A DNA stretch of 64,000 bases from Acridotheres tristis (GCA_037013685.1 CM072890.1:1679335-1743334); one strand, 5' to 3'; shown: positions 39,800-52,403, counted from the first letter of the stretch. The notes: generated by a model from the letters alone, not told the origin. Translations and numbers: made by a program.

Positions 39800-40200
39800 G
39801 TGAGTGACCTCTAACACTTTTTATATAAAACACTGCACAAAGACTGCTGGTAAATGAAGTTATTTAATATGAAAATCACTCATTTTTTTTTTTTAAATGT
39901 GGCAGAATGACTATCTTTAACAATAGCTCAGAAATATTCATGATAATGTGAGCAAGTTACAAGTAGGAAAGGAAAAGTAGAGAAGCATTACCCACGACTC
40001 AGCAGCCTGACTAATCATTTGAGAAGTGGAAAAGTGCAAGGAAAAATAAATGATAATATCTTTATTAAATTTTAATTTAGGTTTATTTTGGAAGATATAG
40101 ACTGTAACTACTTCTACGAGTGATAAATAAACTAATTCTGTGCTTGGTCACATGAAGCTTACCTTGCAAACAAAATGAAAATATAAAACTTGTTCTCATT

Positions 40201-40220
40201 AAAAAAAAAAAAAAAAAAAA
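40201..40220. repeat. Poly-A run (20 nt)
   Basis: An uninterrupted A run. A second A/C-rich stretch lies at 40332-40361. Confidence 0.93.
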
Positions 40221-43200
40221 GTTATGTGGAAAGTGATATGCAAACACTGGAAAGTCTCTATGACCTTTAGTTTCAAAATTCCTTATCTTGACACCTGAAA
40301 ATAGCACAGCTCCTCTTAGCTACTGTACCAGAAAAAAAAAACAAACAAAAAACCAAACAAGTAAATGACAATGGTTTAGTAATTCTACTTGTGACAAAGG
40401 GTTATTGCAAGGTTTAGAACTGAGACAAGCTGGATAATTTCTTCCTCTGAAAATAATGCAGTCAGCTTATCAGATTTATGACTCCTTCCTTCCTCAGGCA
40501 GGGGTATTTCACATGTGAACAGAAAGAAGGAGAATTATGTGAGACACCAAGAATCCCTTTCAAGTCTTGACCAGATTATTTAAGGTGAGTGCAAATCTGA
40601 AGAAGAAAACATGGCACAGAATATCTGTGGATACAGAAAACAAAGGGGATTTACGGTGCCACAATTTAATTCCCTAAAAACGTAAATAGTGGCTCAACAA
40701 TATTTTTAAGCAATAGCTAAAATGTAGCTTTCTTGGTTGAAAATTCCTCCTCACCCAAACTCACAGCAAAATTGCTGCCATATCTTGATGGAAACCTTCT
40801 AAGTGAGATTCTTTCTGATCTCCTCTTTTTACTTTAAATCATTCCTTTGTATCTCCCTTCAGAGGAAATGTGTCATGGACTTGACCATACAAATGGCAGC
40901 ATCCATACACTAAAAGAATTAAATTTCTTATAAAATCTTAAAAGAACCATAAAATAATTGGATTCTAGCAGTAGAAGTATCTTGGATTTGAAAATTTTAC
41001 AACCGTGGTCATTTGCCAAATTGTAACAAGGTACTGACTTATGGAAAATCATTGTTTCCAAGTCTTTCAAGGAGAGATGAAAAATAACTTGGTAGTTTCA
41101 AACTTGGCAACACCAGTGCTCCAAAAGGAAAGTAGGTAATGAGGAGGGGAAAAAAAAAAAAAAATAAAAGGCAGCTATAGCTGTTCTAGGTGGCCTGAGA
41201 AAGCTGCTGCATAAAAATGATAAAAATGCAATCAAATATTCTGGGAACTGCTCACAATCGTTCTGTAAGAGAGTTAATGATGTTTTCCTAAACTCCTGCC
41301 TTCTCTCTCAGTGTAGGGTGACAGCAGAGCTCACAACAATTCCTTGTAGGACACTGGTTAGCACACCATGAATCACAGAATATTTTATTGCCCTCTGTGA
41401 TATTGCTGATACAAGAGCCCATCCTCTTTCCATCTGCTTCTTATCACCAAATACAACAATTTCAATAAAAAATATTACCTAAATGGATTCAGATTTGAAC
41501 ATCTACAAGCAGAATTAAAAAAAAAAAAAATCAAGAAGACTTTCTTATCATAGGTATTCAAGGGACTGTGACCAAAGATTTTAAGAAAACTTTTTTTTTT
41601 TTCAATAAAGTGCAGGGTGACCATTCTGAGGACACTACAATAGTAACAAATACCACCAACCAATAGCAATAAAATCACCAGGGAAGGAAACAAATCACAG
41701 AACTGAACATTTGTCACTGCTGACCATTTCAGCATGAAATAATCAAAATTATTTTCAGGAGTTCAGTTCTGCTTCCAAGGCACTTTTTATTTACTGTGAC
41801 CGAGATTAATTTAGAATAGAGAACAATAATGCAGAAATTGAAACCTCCTCTGAACATTCAGCTCTTTCTGGCCTTGTTTTGTTTTCCAATCAATCAAATC
41901 AGCTCCTGCTCCCACTTTTGCTTTACATGTGTCTCCAGCTGTAGGCAGCAAGGTTAGTGCTCCTTATGAACTTCTGTCAAGTTATTTCTTCCTTATTCTT
42001 TCCATGTTTATATTTTTTCTGGAAAGATATTAATTTCCAGAACATCAGTTATTTGATATTATTTTCTTTTTATAGCCTTCTACCTCACTCTTATTTTCGT
42101 TGTTTACTTAATTCTCCCCACCTATTCTTTCATCAGCATCTCTTCACATGTGAGAGGAAACATTCATTCCAGAGCTTTGTAAATCTATTTTTATTTACAC
42201 ATGGGAATGCACAGGTCCTGGACACCTGCCATGTCAAAGGAGCTGCATTTTTCAGCAATAAAGGAAAGCACTCATATAATTCCACCCTTTTCCTTGCAGA
42301 AGAAGACAAAAGCAATCAGGAAATGAAGGGGGGAAAAAAAAATATCAAACCAACCTTAGACAAAACGTAACTGTGACTGATATAGCCGACTTCAAAAGTG
42401 CAGTGAGAATATTTTAAAGCACTGCAAAATATTCTGCAAGTGTATAGGTAGTTGAGAATGTTAGTGAGAACACTTTAATCTTGGAATAAAATTCTGTTCT
42501 CCCACATTCTGACTGGAGTAATTTTATCTCAGATGTGTTTTGCATAAGATGTGGAGTATGTTTTAATCAGCAAAGGTTTTTTTTTTTAACATCATAGAAA
42601 ACAAAATACAAAAATTAAACATTCACTACAGTAAAACAACTGGAAATATCTGTGACTACCAGTATCAGTTCCCCTTCTCCTTAAATTCAGTTACCTTAAC
42701 AACTTTATGCCATTTAATCAAGAACATCCCACAACTACTTAATTTCACTCTAGATCACATTAATGCAGTTGATTTTGCCTTAATTTATGAGTCATTTTAA
42801 CCACATCAGCAGGCCCATGCTGTGAATCACGATTTGTAACCTTTATTCTGGTTCCAGTTACAAACAGCAGAAAAAAACCAGCCAGTAGCTTTCATATGAG
42901 TTACTTTACTAGCAGAGTGGAACTTCTATTTTTGGAGAAAAAATGTCCAGTTAGAAAAACATTTCTTCCAAGGAGAAATATTTGCTATTAAAAGGCCTGG
43001 AATGGAAACAAAAATGTTTCATCCTGCTTCCCATTATTATCTGGATACAAACTAAGTTCAGAGCCCAGATAACACTGGCCATGATTTAAGTTAAGGAAAA
43101 TTAATGTTCTTCATCTTGTTTATGTCTCCTGCTGCCACAACACTGCTCTGCTCTTGACAGTGTCATAAGAGGCAAATATGCAGGGCAAAATGTGTCCAAA

Positions 43201-44903
43201 ATCCAGATATTACTACTGGAAGAACAGGACACAGAGAGGAAGAAGGTCCAAAAATAACGGATCAAAGCTAAAGGGAATTTTCTGTAAGATGTGGTCAATA
43301 ATTAGCATTTGCAGCTGCATAAGGTACAAGTAAACATTAATAAAATGGCACAATCTGGTTAGATATTAACTTTCCCTTGCAAATGTGTGTTCTTTTTTCA
43401 TAACATGGTTGCATTGTTTTGAGTAGTTTTGATTAAGGATTTTTTAATACGTAGAAAATGATTCTGTATTTTTTTTATTTCAATATGCAAATGCAATATA
43501 GATTTGCATGTGGTCAAATTTTGAAGATGCAATAAAATCACAAGTTTGAATACAACTGATCAAGTATGAATATTTACTGAAGGTGAACTTTGAATAGAAT
43601 GATTCAGAGCAAGGTAAAACTGAAAAGGCAAATCACTAACTTTTAAAAATATAAGAGACATTTGAAAATAAAAATACACCCAGCTTAGATATGCAAACAC
43701 ACCAGCATGAAAAATGTTTCATGCATTCAGGAGTGTGAAATTAACACTTTGTTTGTGAGAAATTATAATTTAAAGCCACTTGCCTGAAAACCACAAGGAA
43801 TATTGTCACTTCAATAGAGTGGCCACTGCTACCATCCAGCAAATGCTGCTGCTTCTCCTTTTTGTTCAAAGTAAAATGTTTTAATTTCCTTTTACCTACT
43901 TGCTAATGGATAACCCTAAAGAGGCAGAGTTAAATGGTTAGGAAGGAGAAATCAAGGTGTATAAATATAATATTTTCCCCATGTTTTTATGTTGGCTGCA
44001 ACAGATCCTTGAGGGGAATAGAAAAAAAGAGGGTAATATGTAAAATAAATACTGCAATGAATGACAGAACTTTGCTATTTTATGTAGCAAGAGAGCTCCA
44101 TGTGCTTCTGAGTATTTGGGAGGGGAAACCTACATTATATCCTCCTGATAAAAACTCTTTGCTTCAGCAAGTTAAACAGAAATTCTCAAATTCTTCTGGA
44201 AGTTTGCTCTAGTGGCCTCCAGGAGAAATGCTCTCCTCAGTTTTCCTCAGCTACAATACAGGACTTCACCAGCTCCATCAAAAGCAAATGCTATTTTACT
44301 GAACACTTTGATTATGATATCTTCCAAGAGAAAAGCAAAAATTTAAAATGAAAATACTGGATGAGATGAAACTCATTCTCTTTCCTTTACCATAACCTGA
44401 AACCACCTCTCCAGCACTGAAAACTCACCTGCTGTCTCCCTCCAATATTTCAAACCTGCAAGCAACTCAGCCGAGAAAAATGCAAAAAAAAAAAAGAAGA
44501 CATAAAAATGTTGAAAGCAAAACACAGGCTTTTGCTTCTGCTGCAAGCTTTAATTCCTGCAGATAGCATTTCCAAAGCCTGCTGGCCATGCAAGTTGACA
44601 AATGCTGTGCTGTGCAGATGTAGCTGCAGGAACACAGCTGGATATCATGCTCTGTGCATCTGGTGCACAGATGTTCCATTGTGTCCTTGGTCGTCTGCCA
44701 GATTTTGAAGGATCCATTTAGTTCTTGGAGCAAAAGTGAAAGAACAAGAGAACAGTCCACTGGTGGTAATAATACTGCACATTTCTCTTAAATGCCTTAA
44801 CCACTCTCACTTTCCCCATTAAGCTGAGTCATGGTCGTTTTCTATTACCTTTTCTGAATGCAGGATCTAGAAGAGGAAAATTAGTTGGAATCGAGCAGGC
44901 AAT

Positions 44904-44930
44904 AAAAAAAAAAAAAAAAAAAAAAAAAAA
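44904..44930. repeat. Poly-A run (27 nt)
   Basis: An uninterrupted A run. The preceding 'ggcaat' makes an AATAAA by overlap with the run itself, so it is not an independent poly(A) signal. Confidence 0.95.
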
Positions 44931-47270
44931 TCAAACCTCCACTTGAAGTTCTTTGCTATCCCAGAATTCTTATTTTCAGCCTCTTTTCGGGAAGAACTCC
45001 ATCAAAACCTCTTTGAGAAAATAGAGGGGGGGGGAAATTAATGAGCTTTGGAATCAGCCTGAAATGACTACTCAACCTGAGCAGTTTCAGCACTGTTATC
45101 ACTGCTCAGCTCTGCCAGAAAGAATTTCTCCTTCTTTAAACTACATGCTCATTTTACCCTGCATAAATTACCTACATTTTACCAATGCTTTTTTTTTCAA
45201 AATGTTTCAAACTTTGGTTTAATGTTGGTTTTGGCTGCAGATTATCCTTGAGCTTTGCAGGGAGCTGTATGCAGCATTCCAGAAATGTGTGCAGCAACAT
45301 TGGAATATAAGGTGTGTGTTTGCTCCTGCTAATAAAATCTCTGATCCTCTTCCCCTCACCAGAACTGAGGATCATGTCAAAATGTAACAAATAAAGAATG
45401 AAAGCACAGACTTTAAAAAGACCTGAATTTCTGGGAATATTTTTTGTGTTTTGGATCATCCATTTTTCAGCAAGACACCTTTATCCATGTGATGATGTTG
45501 CCACCACAATAGCAACTACAATTATTAAATCATGACAATGGACAGAATGGTATAATTGTGTGAATCTAGATTTTTAAAAAAGACGTGATGTGAAATGAGG
45601 TGCAAAATCACAACAATCTATTTTCCTCAGGAAAAAAAGAAACCAAAATATTACTTACTTGGACCTTTCATTATTGGCTGAACTGGGATATTTCTCTTTT
45701 AGGAAATTTTGTTTCAATAAAAATACAATTGCGGATGAAAAATGAACAGAGGAAACATTTTTCACTATCTTTTATTAATATAACTGATCCCATAAACAAC
45801 ACTAGGATCATTAAGAATGTAATAATTACCTTGCTGTTACCAAATTCCTTCTACCTTCTGCCACCTCCCTGTCTCACAATTCATGGTTGTCGACCTAAAA
45901 ATGCAGTTAAAAAAATCCTATTGAATAAGAAATGTCAGTGGGAATTCCATGCCTTCATTGCCCATCTTGGGAGCAGTTTCCATTGCTGGCCAGTGAGCTA
46001 CATCAGCTGAAAAAAAAGGGGAAATTTTGAATTTGGGGTAGTCCAGGACAGGTGTACCTGTCCTTTTGCTCCCTGCTGACCTGCTGAGACAGAAAGCAGA
46101 GAGCTGAGTGGGAAAGGGTTTGTTGGGAAACGAATCTCGAGTCAAAAATTGTGACTTGGCACTCAGGCACGTGAGATGTCTCGTTTTTGAAATTCCTTCA
46201 GCCCTCAGACTCCAAGAGCAGCTGAGGAACATTGCAGTGGTGGCTTCCATCCATAAATAAAGTTACACATTTTACACTTGGGGAAGCATGCTAAGTGAAT
46301 GCTGAACACCCAAGGGCAGAGGGAATTTTTACAGAGGGGAATCTTACCTTCCTGAGAACATAACACTCTGCTCAGAAGCTTCGAATTTATTAGAGTATAA
46401 TCTAAACCCTCCGGTTTTATATTCTGACAAGAACTCTTCTCCTTTCACAATAAAATCAATAAAAAAATTCAATTTTTCCTTCTCTGAAGTTTCATGCTTA
46501 GATTACATCATCTAATTCCAACGAGTATCTACAGTCCAAACCAAGAAATACAACAGATAAATCTGAGTGATGACAAGAAAGCAGCAGTAGCACATCAGCA
46601 ACTTAAACACTGCCCAAATATAACTCAACCAATTTGCAATGCTGGAAACTAAAATGTTTCCTATATTTCCCATTTATTTATTTCTGAGACTGAGATCTGG
46701 TCCCATTGAAGCCAATTTGAAACACAGCATTGTTTTACCTTGAAAAAAAAATTCCCTGCATTAACAATGTAATTCAGTCTGCTCATAGCATAAAATTCCA
46801 GAAAATTTGGATTTCCTTAGGATAAGCAAATAAATTACCTTCCAAAAATTTAAATAAAGAAAGGTCCCATGGGTGAGTGAAAAATAGGAAAATGGAAGCT
46901 GGGAGAGGCTTTCCTATTTTGCTCCACTCATTTTCTCACTTTTCTTCTGAACTCTTATTTAAAAGAACAAACTAAAAATAGACATAGATGCATAGAAAAT
47001 ATAAGGTTGTGTAGAAACAGGGGGTCAATAAGGTTGTCTCCAGGACAGATTAAAAACAGTTTCCATACTATATAAGGGTATATAAATAATTTCTCAGTTT
47101 GAAAAAGACATAAGAGAGATTTATAGACACAGGAATTAAGAGGAGAAAGTGAAGAGGAAACAACTGAGTTCTCTTTCAAAAAATACAGGAATAAGGGAAG
47201 AGCCCAGAAAACAACCATGTGGGAGATTTCAAATAAGTCAGGGAACATTTCCACAGAGCACATTATCATG

Positions 47271-47291
47271 ATCCCATGATTGTCATGGGAT
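47271..47291. repeat. Perfect 9-bp inverted repeat
   Basis: ATCCCATGA and TCATGGGAT flank a 3-base spacer (TTG). It could form a small hairpin or be a chance palindrome. No coding or regulatory context is visible. Confidence 0.85.
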
Positions 47292-47313
47292 GTTATGGAG
47301 GCCACAAAGATAA

Positions 47314-47347
<34 letters not shown>

Positions 47348-47348
47348 A
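47314..47348. repeat. Compound (AC)6 and poly-A microsatellite
   Basis: Six AC units (47314-47325) run directly into a 23-nt A run (47326-47348). Confidence 0.95.
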
Positions 47349-48290
47349 GGAGAAGTTCATGGAGGATAATTCCACTGATAAATCAGGCAGGAATTGTGGG
47401 GCAGGACAAAAGGATGATTCCACAGTGATCTTTTATTTTAAATATTGTGTAGGTGTCTGCTCCTGGCCGTGCTTAGGGACTCAGGAATGGTTGCCCAGCC
47501 CTGAACCTCATCTCTTAAACCAGCAGATTATGAGCATATTTTTAATTATTGCTGTTTCCTCAAATAGAGGATAAAGACAGCTCCCTTTTTAGCCACAGCA
47601 AATTAATACAGGGATGAAAATTCAGAATGAAAGGAGATGCCACTTGGAGTATTTATTCCATTTACATGCATACATCTATGGAACACAACATATATAAAAC
47701 TTTTAAGTAAGTTTTTCTCCCTCCAAAATCTGTTCAATTACACTAAAATGAGAAACAGCACGCTCCTCTTTTGAGCCTTTGGAGTCTCCAAATCATTTGA
47801 GAGCTGTTCTTTTAAAGATATGGGAAACCTACCAAAATACCAGATGTTTCATCAATACTCTTAACATTTTGGAAGTCTAGAGTGTGGAAAGGAAATGTCA
47901 ATTGAATCGCTCTGGAAAATCGGATCTTTTGATTTTCACAGTCTGCAATGCACAATATTGACAGTGAGAAAAAGTTGGCTTCTTTTTCAAAAATACAAAT
48001 CTGTGAGCAAAACTTTCACCATCTCCATTCCATAAATATATTTGCTTAAAAAAAAACCCCAACACCATAAACAAACAAGATCTTGTGGAGTTTCTTTGGA
48101 GATTTTGCTTGCATCTTATATAATTTAAAATACTCGATCTCTTATTTCTTAGGTGGACACTTGCCTAGATAGGAATTTATTTTCAACTTTTGAAGGTTAA
48201 CAATCTCAACTTTTCAGACTTCTATATCTTTACAGAACTCTAAAGATATCTGTAGAGAAATACACAAAATATAATTCATGGCAGCTAATT

Positions 48291-48316
48291 TTATATGTGT
48301 ATATATGTATATATAG
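48291..48316. repeat. Interrupted TA/TG microsatellite
   Basis: Alternating TA with two TG interruptions. A second pure AT run follows at 48496-48507. Confidence 0.85.
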
Positions 48317-49329
48317 ATGAAAATATTTTTTAAATTAAGTTCAAGAAATCTCATTCTATGTTAATGCATAAATAAGATATTTTAGTTAGCACTAAACAGC
48401 AGTCTCATTTAATCATTAGCATTGCAATTTTTCATGTTAAAGACAAGAGGATTCTATTACACAGATTTTAGTTTAAATGAAAAATGTTTTTAAAAATATA
48501 TATATATTTTTTAGAATGGACTTTAACACCAGGACATCCTCTTATGTTTACCAATAGATGTCAAATGGCAGCTTCTGACTTCAAATAGGTCAGAATACTT
48601 ATTTTGCTGTTTCAGAGTAGGCTTTTTTCAGAAACATGTCCACATCAAGAATTTAATTCAAATGCTTCTCCACTTTGTAAAAACAAGCCCTATCATGAAC
48701 GTGTCTATTCTTCCATCTAATACTGAAGCATCATTACTTCAGTCATTTGATATTTTTTCTTCCATTGACAGAATGCCAAATGATATCACGCTAGATTTGC
48801 ATGAAACACTAGAAATGTATTTGTTACATCTACATTTATTCAGCATGGGAAGGAAGAAATACATTCTTATTCAACACATCAAACCAATGGCCAGAAACTG
48901 CAGCAGAAATGAGGAAAACAGGTTCAGTGTGTCACTTTGCCTTTTTAACTTGCTTGCTAATTTGGTTGACTCATCTTTTCAATGCATAATCACATTTTGA
49001 CGACATCTCCATAATTACCTTAACAGGATAAAAGCTAGCAATGTTGATACTGGGGTTCTTTACTAGCATCCCCTAAATAACCTAACAGCTGCCTCAAATT
49101 CCCTGTTTTTATTATCAGCATGTTTGGTAGATTCCCTAGAGGCTGAAACAAGTTTAACACAAAAAAGTATGACAACTCTCTACTCGCATGTTTTATGTTT
49201 GCTTATGAAAAAAAAATAAAGACAAACCCACCAAAAAAAACCCAAAACTATTTCCCCCATTAATGTTAAGCTATACTCTGAATGTTACTATTAATTTGGC
49301 TTTTTTTTTTTTTTTCCTTTGAGGAACAA

Positions 49330-50452
49330 ACCCTGACACAGTTTGAAACATCAGCCTAATCTAGGACTTGTGGGATTTCATCCAGAGGGACCTGGATGAC
49401 CTCAAGAAGCTGCTCCATGGGAACCCCATGAGGTTTAACAGGACCCAGTGCTGGGGCTGCACCTGGGTTAGGACATCCCCCAGTATGAGCACGGGCTGGG
49501 ATGGAGGGATGGAGAGCAGCCCTGCCCAGAACGACTTGGGGATGCTGTGGGGGAGAGGCTGGACATGATCCAGCCATGGCATTCCCAGCCCAGAGAGCCA
49601 AAGGAGTGCCGGGCTGCACCCAGGGCCCCGTGGGCAGCAGGGCAGGGAGGGGGTTCTGCCCCTCTGCTCTGCTCAGGTGAGACCCACCTGGAGCCCTGCA
49701 CCCATCCCTGGGCTCCAGGGCCCTGCTGGGACCCTGCACCCATCCCTGGGCACCCATCCCTGGGCTCCAGGGACCTGCTGGGACCCTGCACCCATCCCTG
49801 GGCACCCATCCCTGGGCTCCAGGGACCTGATGGAACCCTGCACCCATCCCTGGGCACCCATCCCTGGGCTCCAGGGACCTGCTGGGACCCTGCACCCATC
49901 CCTGGGCACCCATCCCTGGGCTCCAGGGACCTGCTGGGGTGAGCCCAGAGGAGGCCACCAAGGTGATCAGAGGGATGGAGCACCTTTTCTATAAGGAAAG
50001 GCTGAGACAATTTGGTTTTTCCAGGCTGGAAAAGAAATGGATCTGAAGTGACCTAATTGTGGCCTTCCAGCACCTGAAGGGAGTTGCAAGAGAAACGAAG
50101 AGAGGATATTTACAGGAGCACACAGGACTATCTACAGGAGGGGGAACTGCTTCAAACTGAAAGAAGGGTTAGATTATACAGGAGCAAAAAATATTCTTTA
50201 CTGGAGGATAGTGAGGCACTGGAATAGGTTGGCCATGGAAGCTGTGGATGCCCCATTCCTGGAAGTGCTCAAGGACAGGTTAATTGGTTTGCTGAGCAAC
50301 CTGCTCTAGTGAAATGTTCCCTGCCAACTGCAGGAATTTGGAACTAGATTATCTTTAGAGCCCCCTTCAAACCAAACCATTCCACAATTCTATGAGATGC
50401 AGTTAGAGCTGTGGTGATGTGGGTATGTGTTCAGAATTCTATGATTCTATGA
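49330..50452 (+). mobile_element. CR1 LINE 3' half containing a minisatellite
   Basis: CR1 blocks in order include 'cagagggacctggatgacct' (about 49383), 'gaggtttaacaggacccagt', 'ctgcacctgggttaggacat', 'ggagagcagccctgcccag', 'tctgcccctctgctctgct' (about 49656), 'gacccacctggagccctgca', the minisatellite (49694-49939), 'gaggccaccaaggtgatcag', 'gaaaggctgagacaatttgg', 'gaactgcttcaaactgaaag', 'gaggcactggaataggttgg', 'gtggatgccccattcctgga', and a 3' end of two ATTCTATG units at 50436-50451. It is better preserved and GC-richer than the other copies. An extra stretch of about 40 bp (50396-50435) separates an internal 'attctatga' (50387) from the terminal pair. The left boundary, just after the T run at 49301-49315, is approximate. 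All open frames here (up to 201 codons on the minus strand) are repeat artefacts. Confidence 0.92.
49694..49939. repeat. Nested minisatellite: one 38-bp and four 52-bp units
   Basis: Copies start with CCCTGCA at 49694, 49732, 49784, 49836 and 49888. The first unit is 38 bp; the next four are 52 bp because a 14-bp block (CACCCATCCCTGGG) is doubled inside them. The third 52-bp neighbour pair differs by only a couple of bases ('ctgatggaa' instead of 'ctgctggga' near 49827-49835), so the expansion is recent. The array grew from the CR1 segment that normally reads 'tactgtgtccagttctgggctcc'. Since 52 is not a multiple of three and the unit lacks stops in most registers, it opens several frames at once, including minus-strand 49356-49961 and 49468-50010. 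Confidence 0.96.
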
Positions 50453-50481
50453 TAACTGCTTTCATACAGAAGGGTATAAAG

Positions 50482-50503
50482 AAAAAAAAAAAAAAAAAAA
50501 AAA
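50482..50503. repeat. Poly-A run (22 nt)
   Basis: An uninterrupted A run about 30 bp beyond the CR1 3' end. CR1 ends in ATTCTATG repeats rather than poly-A, so this run is not the tail of that element. Confidence 0.93.
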
Positions 50504-52403
50504 TTCTACCTAGCTGTCACCTCAGCGCTCTAGAAATATAGATTTTTATAATTCTGTAACTAAGGCTCCAAAATTAACCTTCTCCTGGGCATGCTAACAC
50601 TGCCTGCACTGTGCTAACAATCAACGACCTAACATGTCTGTGTCTTGCAGGATTCATAAAGTAGATATTCCAATTATTCACTCTTTAGGCTCTCTTGTGG
50701 TGGGCATTCTCCAAACCCACTTAAACTTTCCAAAACCCCACCGTATCCAAATAACTGTGCCTGAAAAAAAAACGGTGTGGGCAAAATGTCCTCAGGATGT
50801 AGGAGCCCTAGGGTTTCTTAGTCTAATAATTACATCTCTGCCTCAGCAGATGGAATCTTAAAGTCCAAATCATGGGATATTTCTCAAGCTGTGAAGATAG
50901 AGATTACAGGAGATGATTACTACAATTTATTTCCCATTTCCATGAAATAATAGGCAAAAGAAAATCCATTCCATGGTCCTCTGGTTAGAAAGGTCATACT
51001 GGAAGGCAGAGGAAGTGCTACAGTTCCTGCTCCCCCAAATATCTGAGTATTTCATGCTAACTATTCATGGAAGCAACAGGTAGAACACTCATCCACCTTA
51101 TATTCCACACTATTATCCCAGCTGACAGATCATAAATTTCATTCTTGTTTACTTTTGCGCTTGAGTGAAGATTTAATTATTTCAAGGTAACAGAACATAT
51201 TCCTGCCTTATAAACTGCCTCTTGGAGCTCTCACATGGCAGACAAAACTGAAGGAGCCAAACTCCATCAGGAAGCAGTGCATGCATCACTGCATCACACA
51301 CACCTTGTGTACAACCAAATGCTTCCCAAAATTAAAAATTAACTATTCACATGTGTTAATGATGGACTAAAGGAAAAGAAGAAAAAAAAAAAAAGAAATG
51401 ATGCCATTGCTATAGTACTTTCTCTCTAAAATCTTATGCCATCCCTAAAATGAGAAACTTTAGGAAACCACTTCTAGAAGAAACATCAAGGATAAACTAA
51501 GTCAGCCATCTCAGGTTAAATCTGCACATTTTACAGCAATCAGGAGACATCATACACTGAAAGTTCAAATTTTCTAAAACTAATCTGGCAACCCCACTCG
51601 AAAACATACACTTCTTTATATATAATTATCATCAGAAAGATGAGATTTCAGATTCATGACAGATGCTCTTTGTCTGTAAGTGTGTGATTGAAATAATTAA
51701 TGGTAAAGCTTTCACAACCTTAGATTTTGCTCAGGCCCAGACCTGAAAATAACCTTTTCTTCAAACAGAAAGATGGGAAATCATCTACCTTAACTATAAC
51801 TTGACTCTCTGAAATAACTACAGTCCTCCTAGGCTTATTCAAAGGTGAAGAACACACTCCTAATGTCCAGTTAGAAGAAGAAAAGAAATAAGATAAAATA
51901 CTAAAAAATACTGATGCTTAATGTTATGTTTATGTTAGATGTACTGACAGTAATCAACTAAAATCCATGACCATCAAGTATAAGCTTATGAGCCTTAAAC
52001 TTGATTCTCGAAGTGCAGGTTTATAAATCCTGGTACTATTTTTAAAATTCTTGTCTCTTATTCAACGTTATCAGTTCTTTAAAAGGAAAAACCTAATCCA
52101 GATGAAAAAAAAAAAGACAGTAATCATTCTAAACAACATCACTCCAACATTAGCCACCTCCAAAGAACAGGAAACCTTGTTGCTTTAACAACAGTGAGGG
52201 GATATTTAGGGCTACAGGAAACTACAGAGGGCTTTGTTTGAAACAACCCTGTTCCCAAACATTATCCTGTCCCCCAGCTGCAATTCCACACACGAGGGAC
52301 ACAAGGCTAGAGTGAAATGCAAGAACAGGATCTTGAAGTTTTCTATGGACTTCAGCTTCAATCCCCTTAAAACAGGTGCCAATCCACAGCTCTGCCTGCT
52401 GCA

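Larger units (their letters stand above)
39804..49329. other. Unannotated, transposon-poor spacer
   Basis: AT-rich, unique-looking DNA interrupted by the A runs and microsatellites listed separately. Open frames such as 41957-42370 (137 codons, Phe/Leu/Ser-rich), 45600-46010 (136 codons), 46955-47323 (minus, 122 codons) and 48662-49000 (112 codons) show no domain, signal or splice framing that would support a gene. No RNA gene was recognised. Confidence 0.5.

Noticed and set aside
41369..41384. 'gaatcacagaat' as a minus-strand CR1 3' end
   Set aside because: The following sequence does not continue into the CR1 'ggtttgggttggaaggg' segment, so it is a chance match.
41957..42370. 137-codon plus-strand frame
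   Set aside because: Phe/Leu/Ser-rich translation typical of AT-rich DNA, no domain, no splice framing or promoter, ending in an A-rich Lys stretch.
45600..46010. 136-codon plus-strand frame
   Set aside because: Ends in an overlapping antisense frame of similar length. Composition is unremarkable and no domain was seen.
49694..49939. Regularly spaced repeats as a possible CRISPR array
   Set aside because: Copies are directly adjacent with no unique spacers, the host is a vertebrate, and the array lies within a LINE.
49356..49961. 201-codon minus-strand open frame, the longest in the window
   Set aside because: It runs through the 52-bp minisatellite inside a CR1. Other frames through the same DNA are also open and the unit length is not a multiple of three.
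50482..50503. Poly-A run as the tail of the neighbouring CR1
   Set aside because: CR1 ends with ATTCTATG repeats, which are present at 50436-50451. The A run lies beyond that and is separate.
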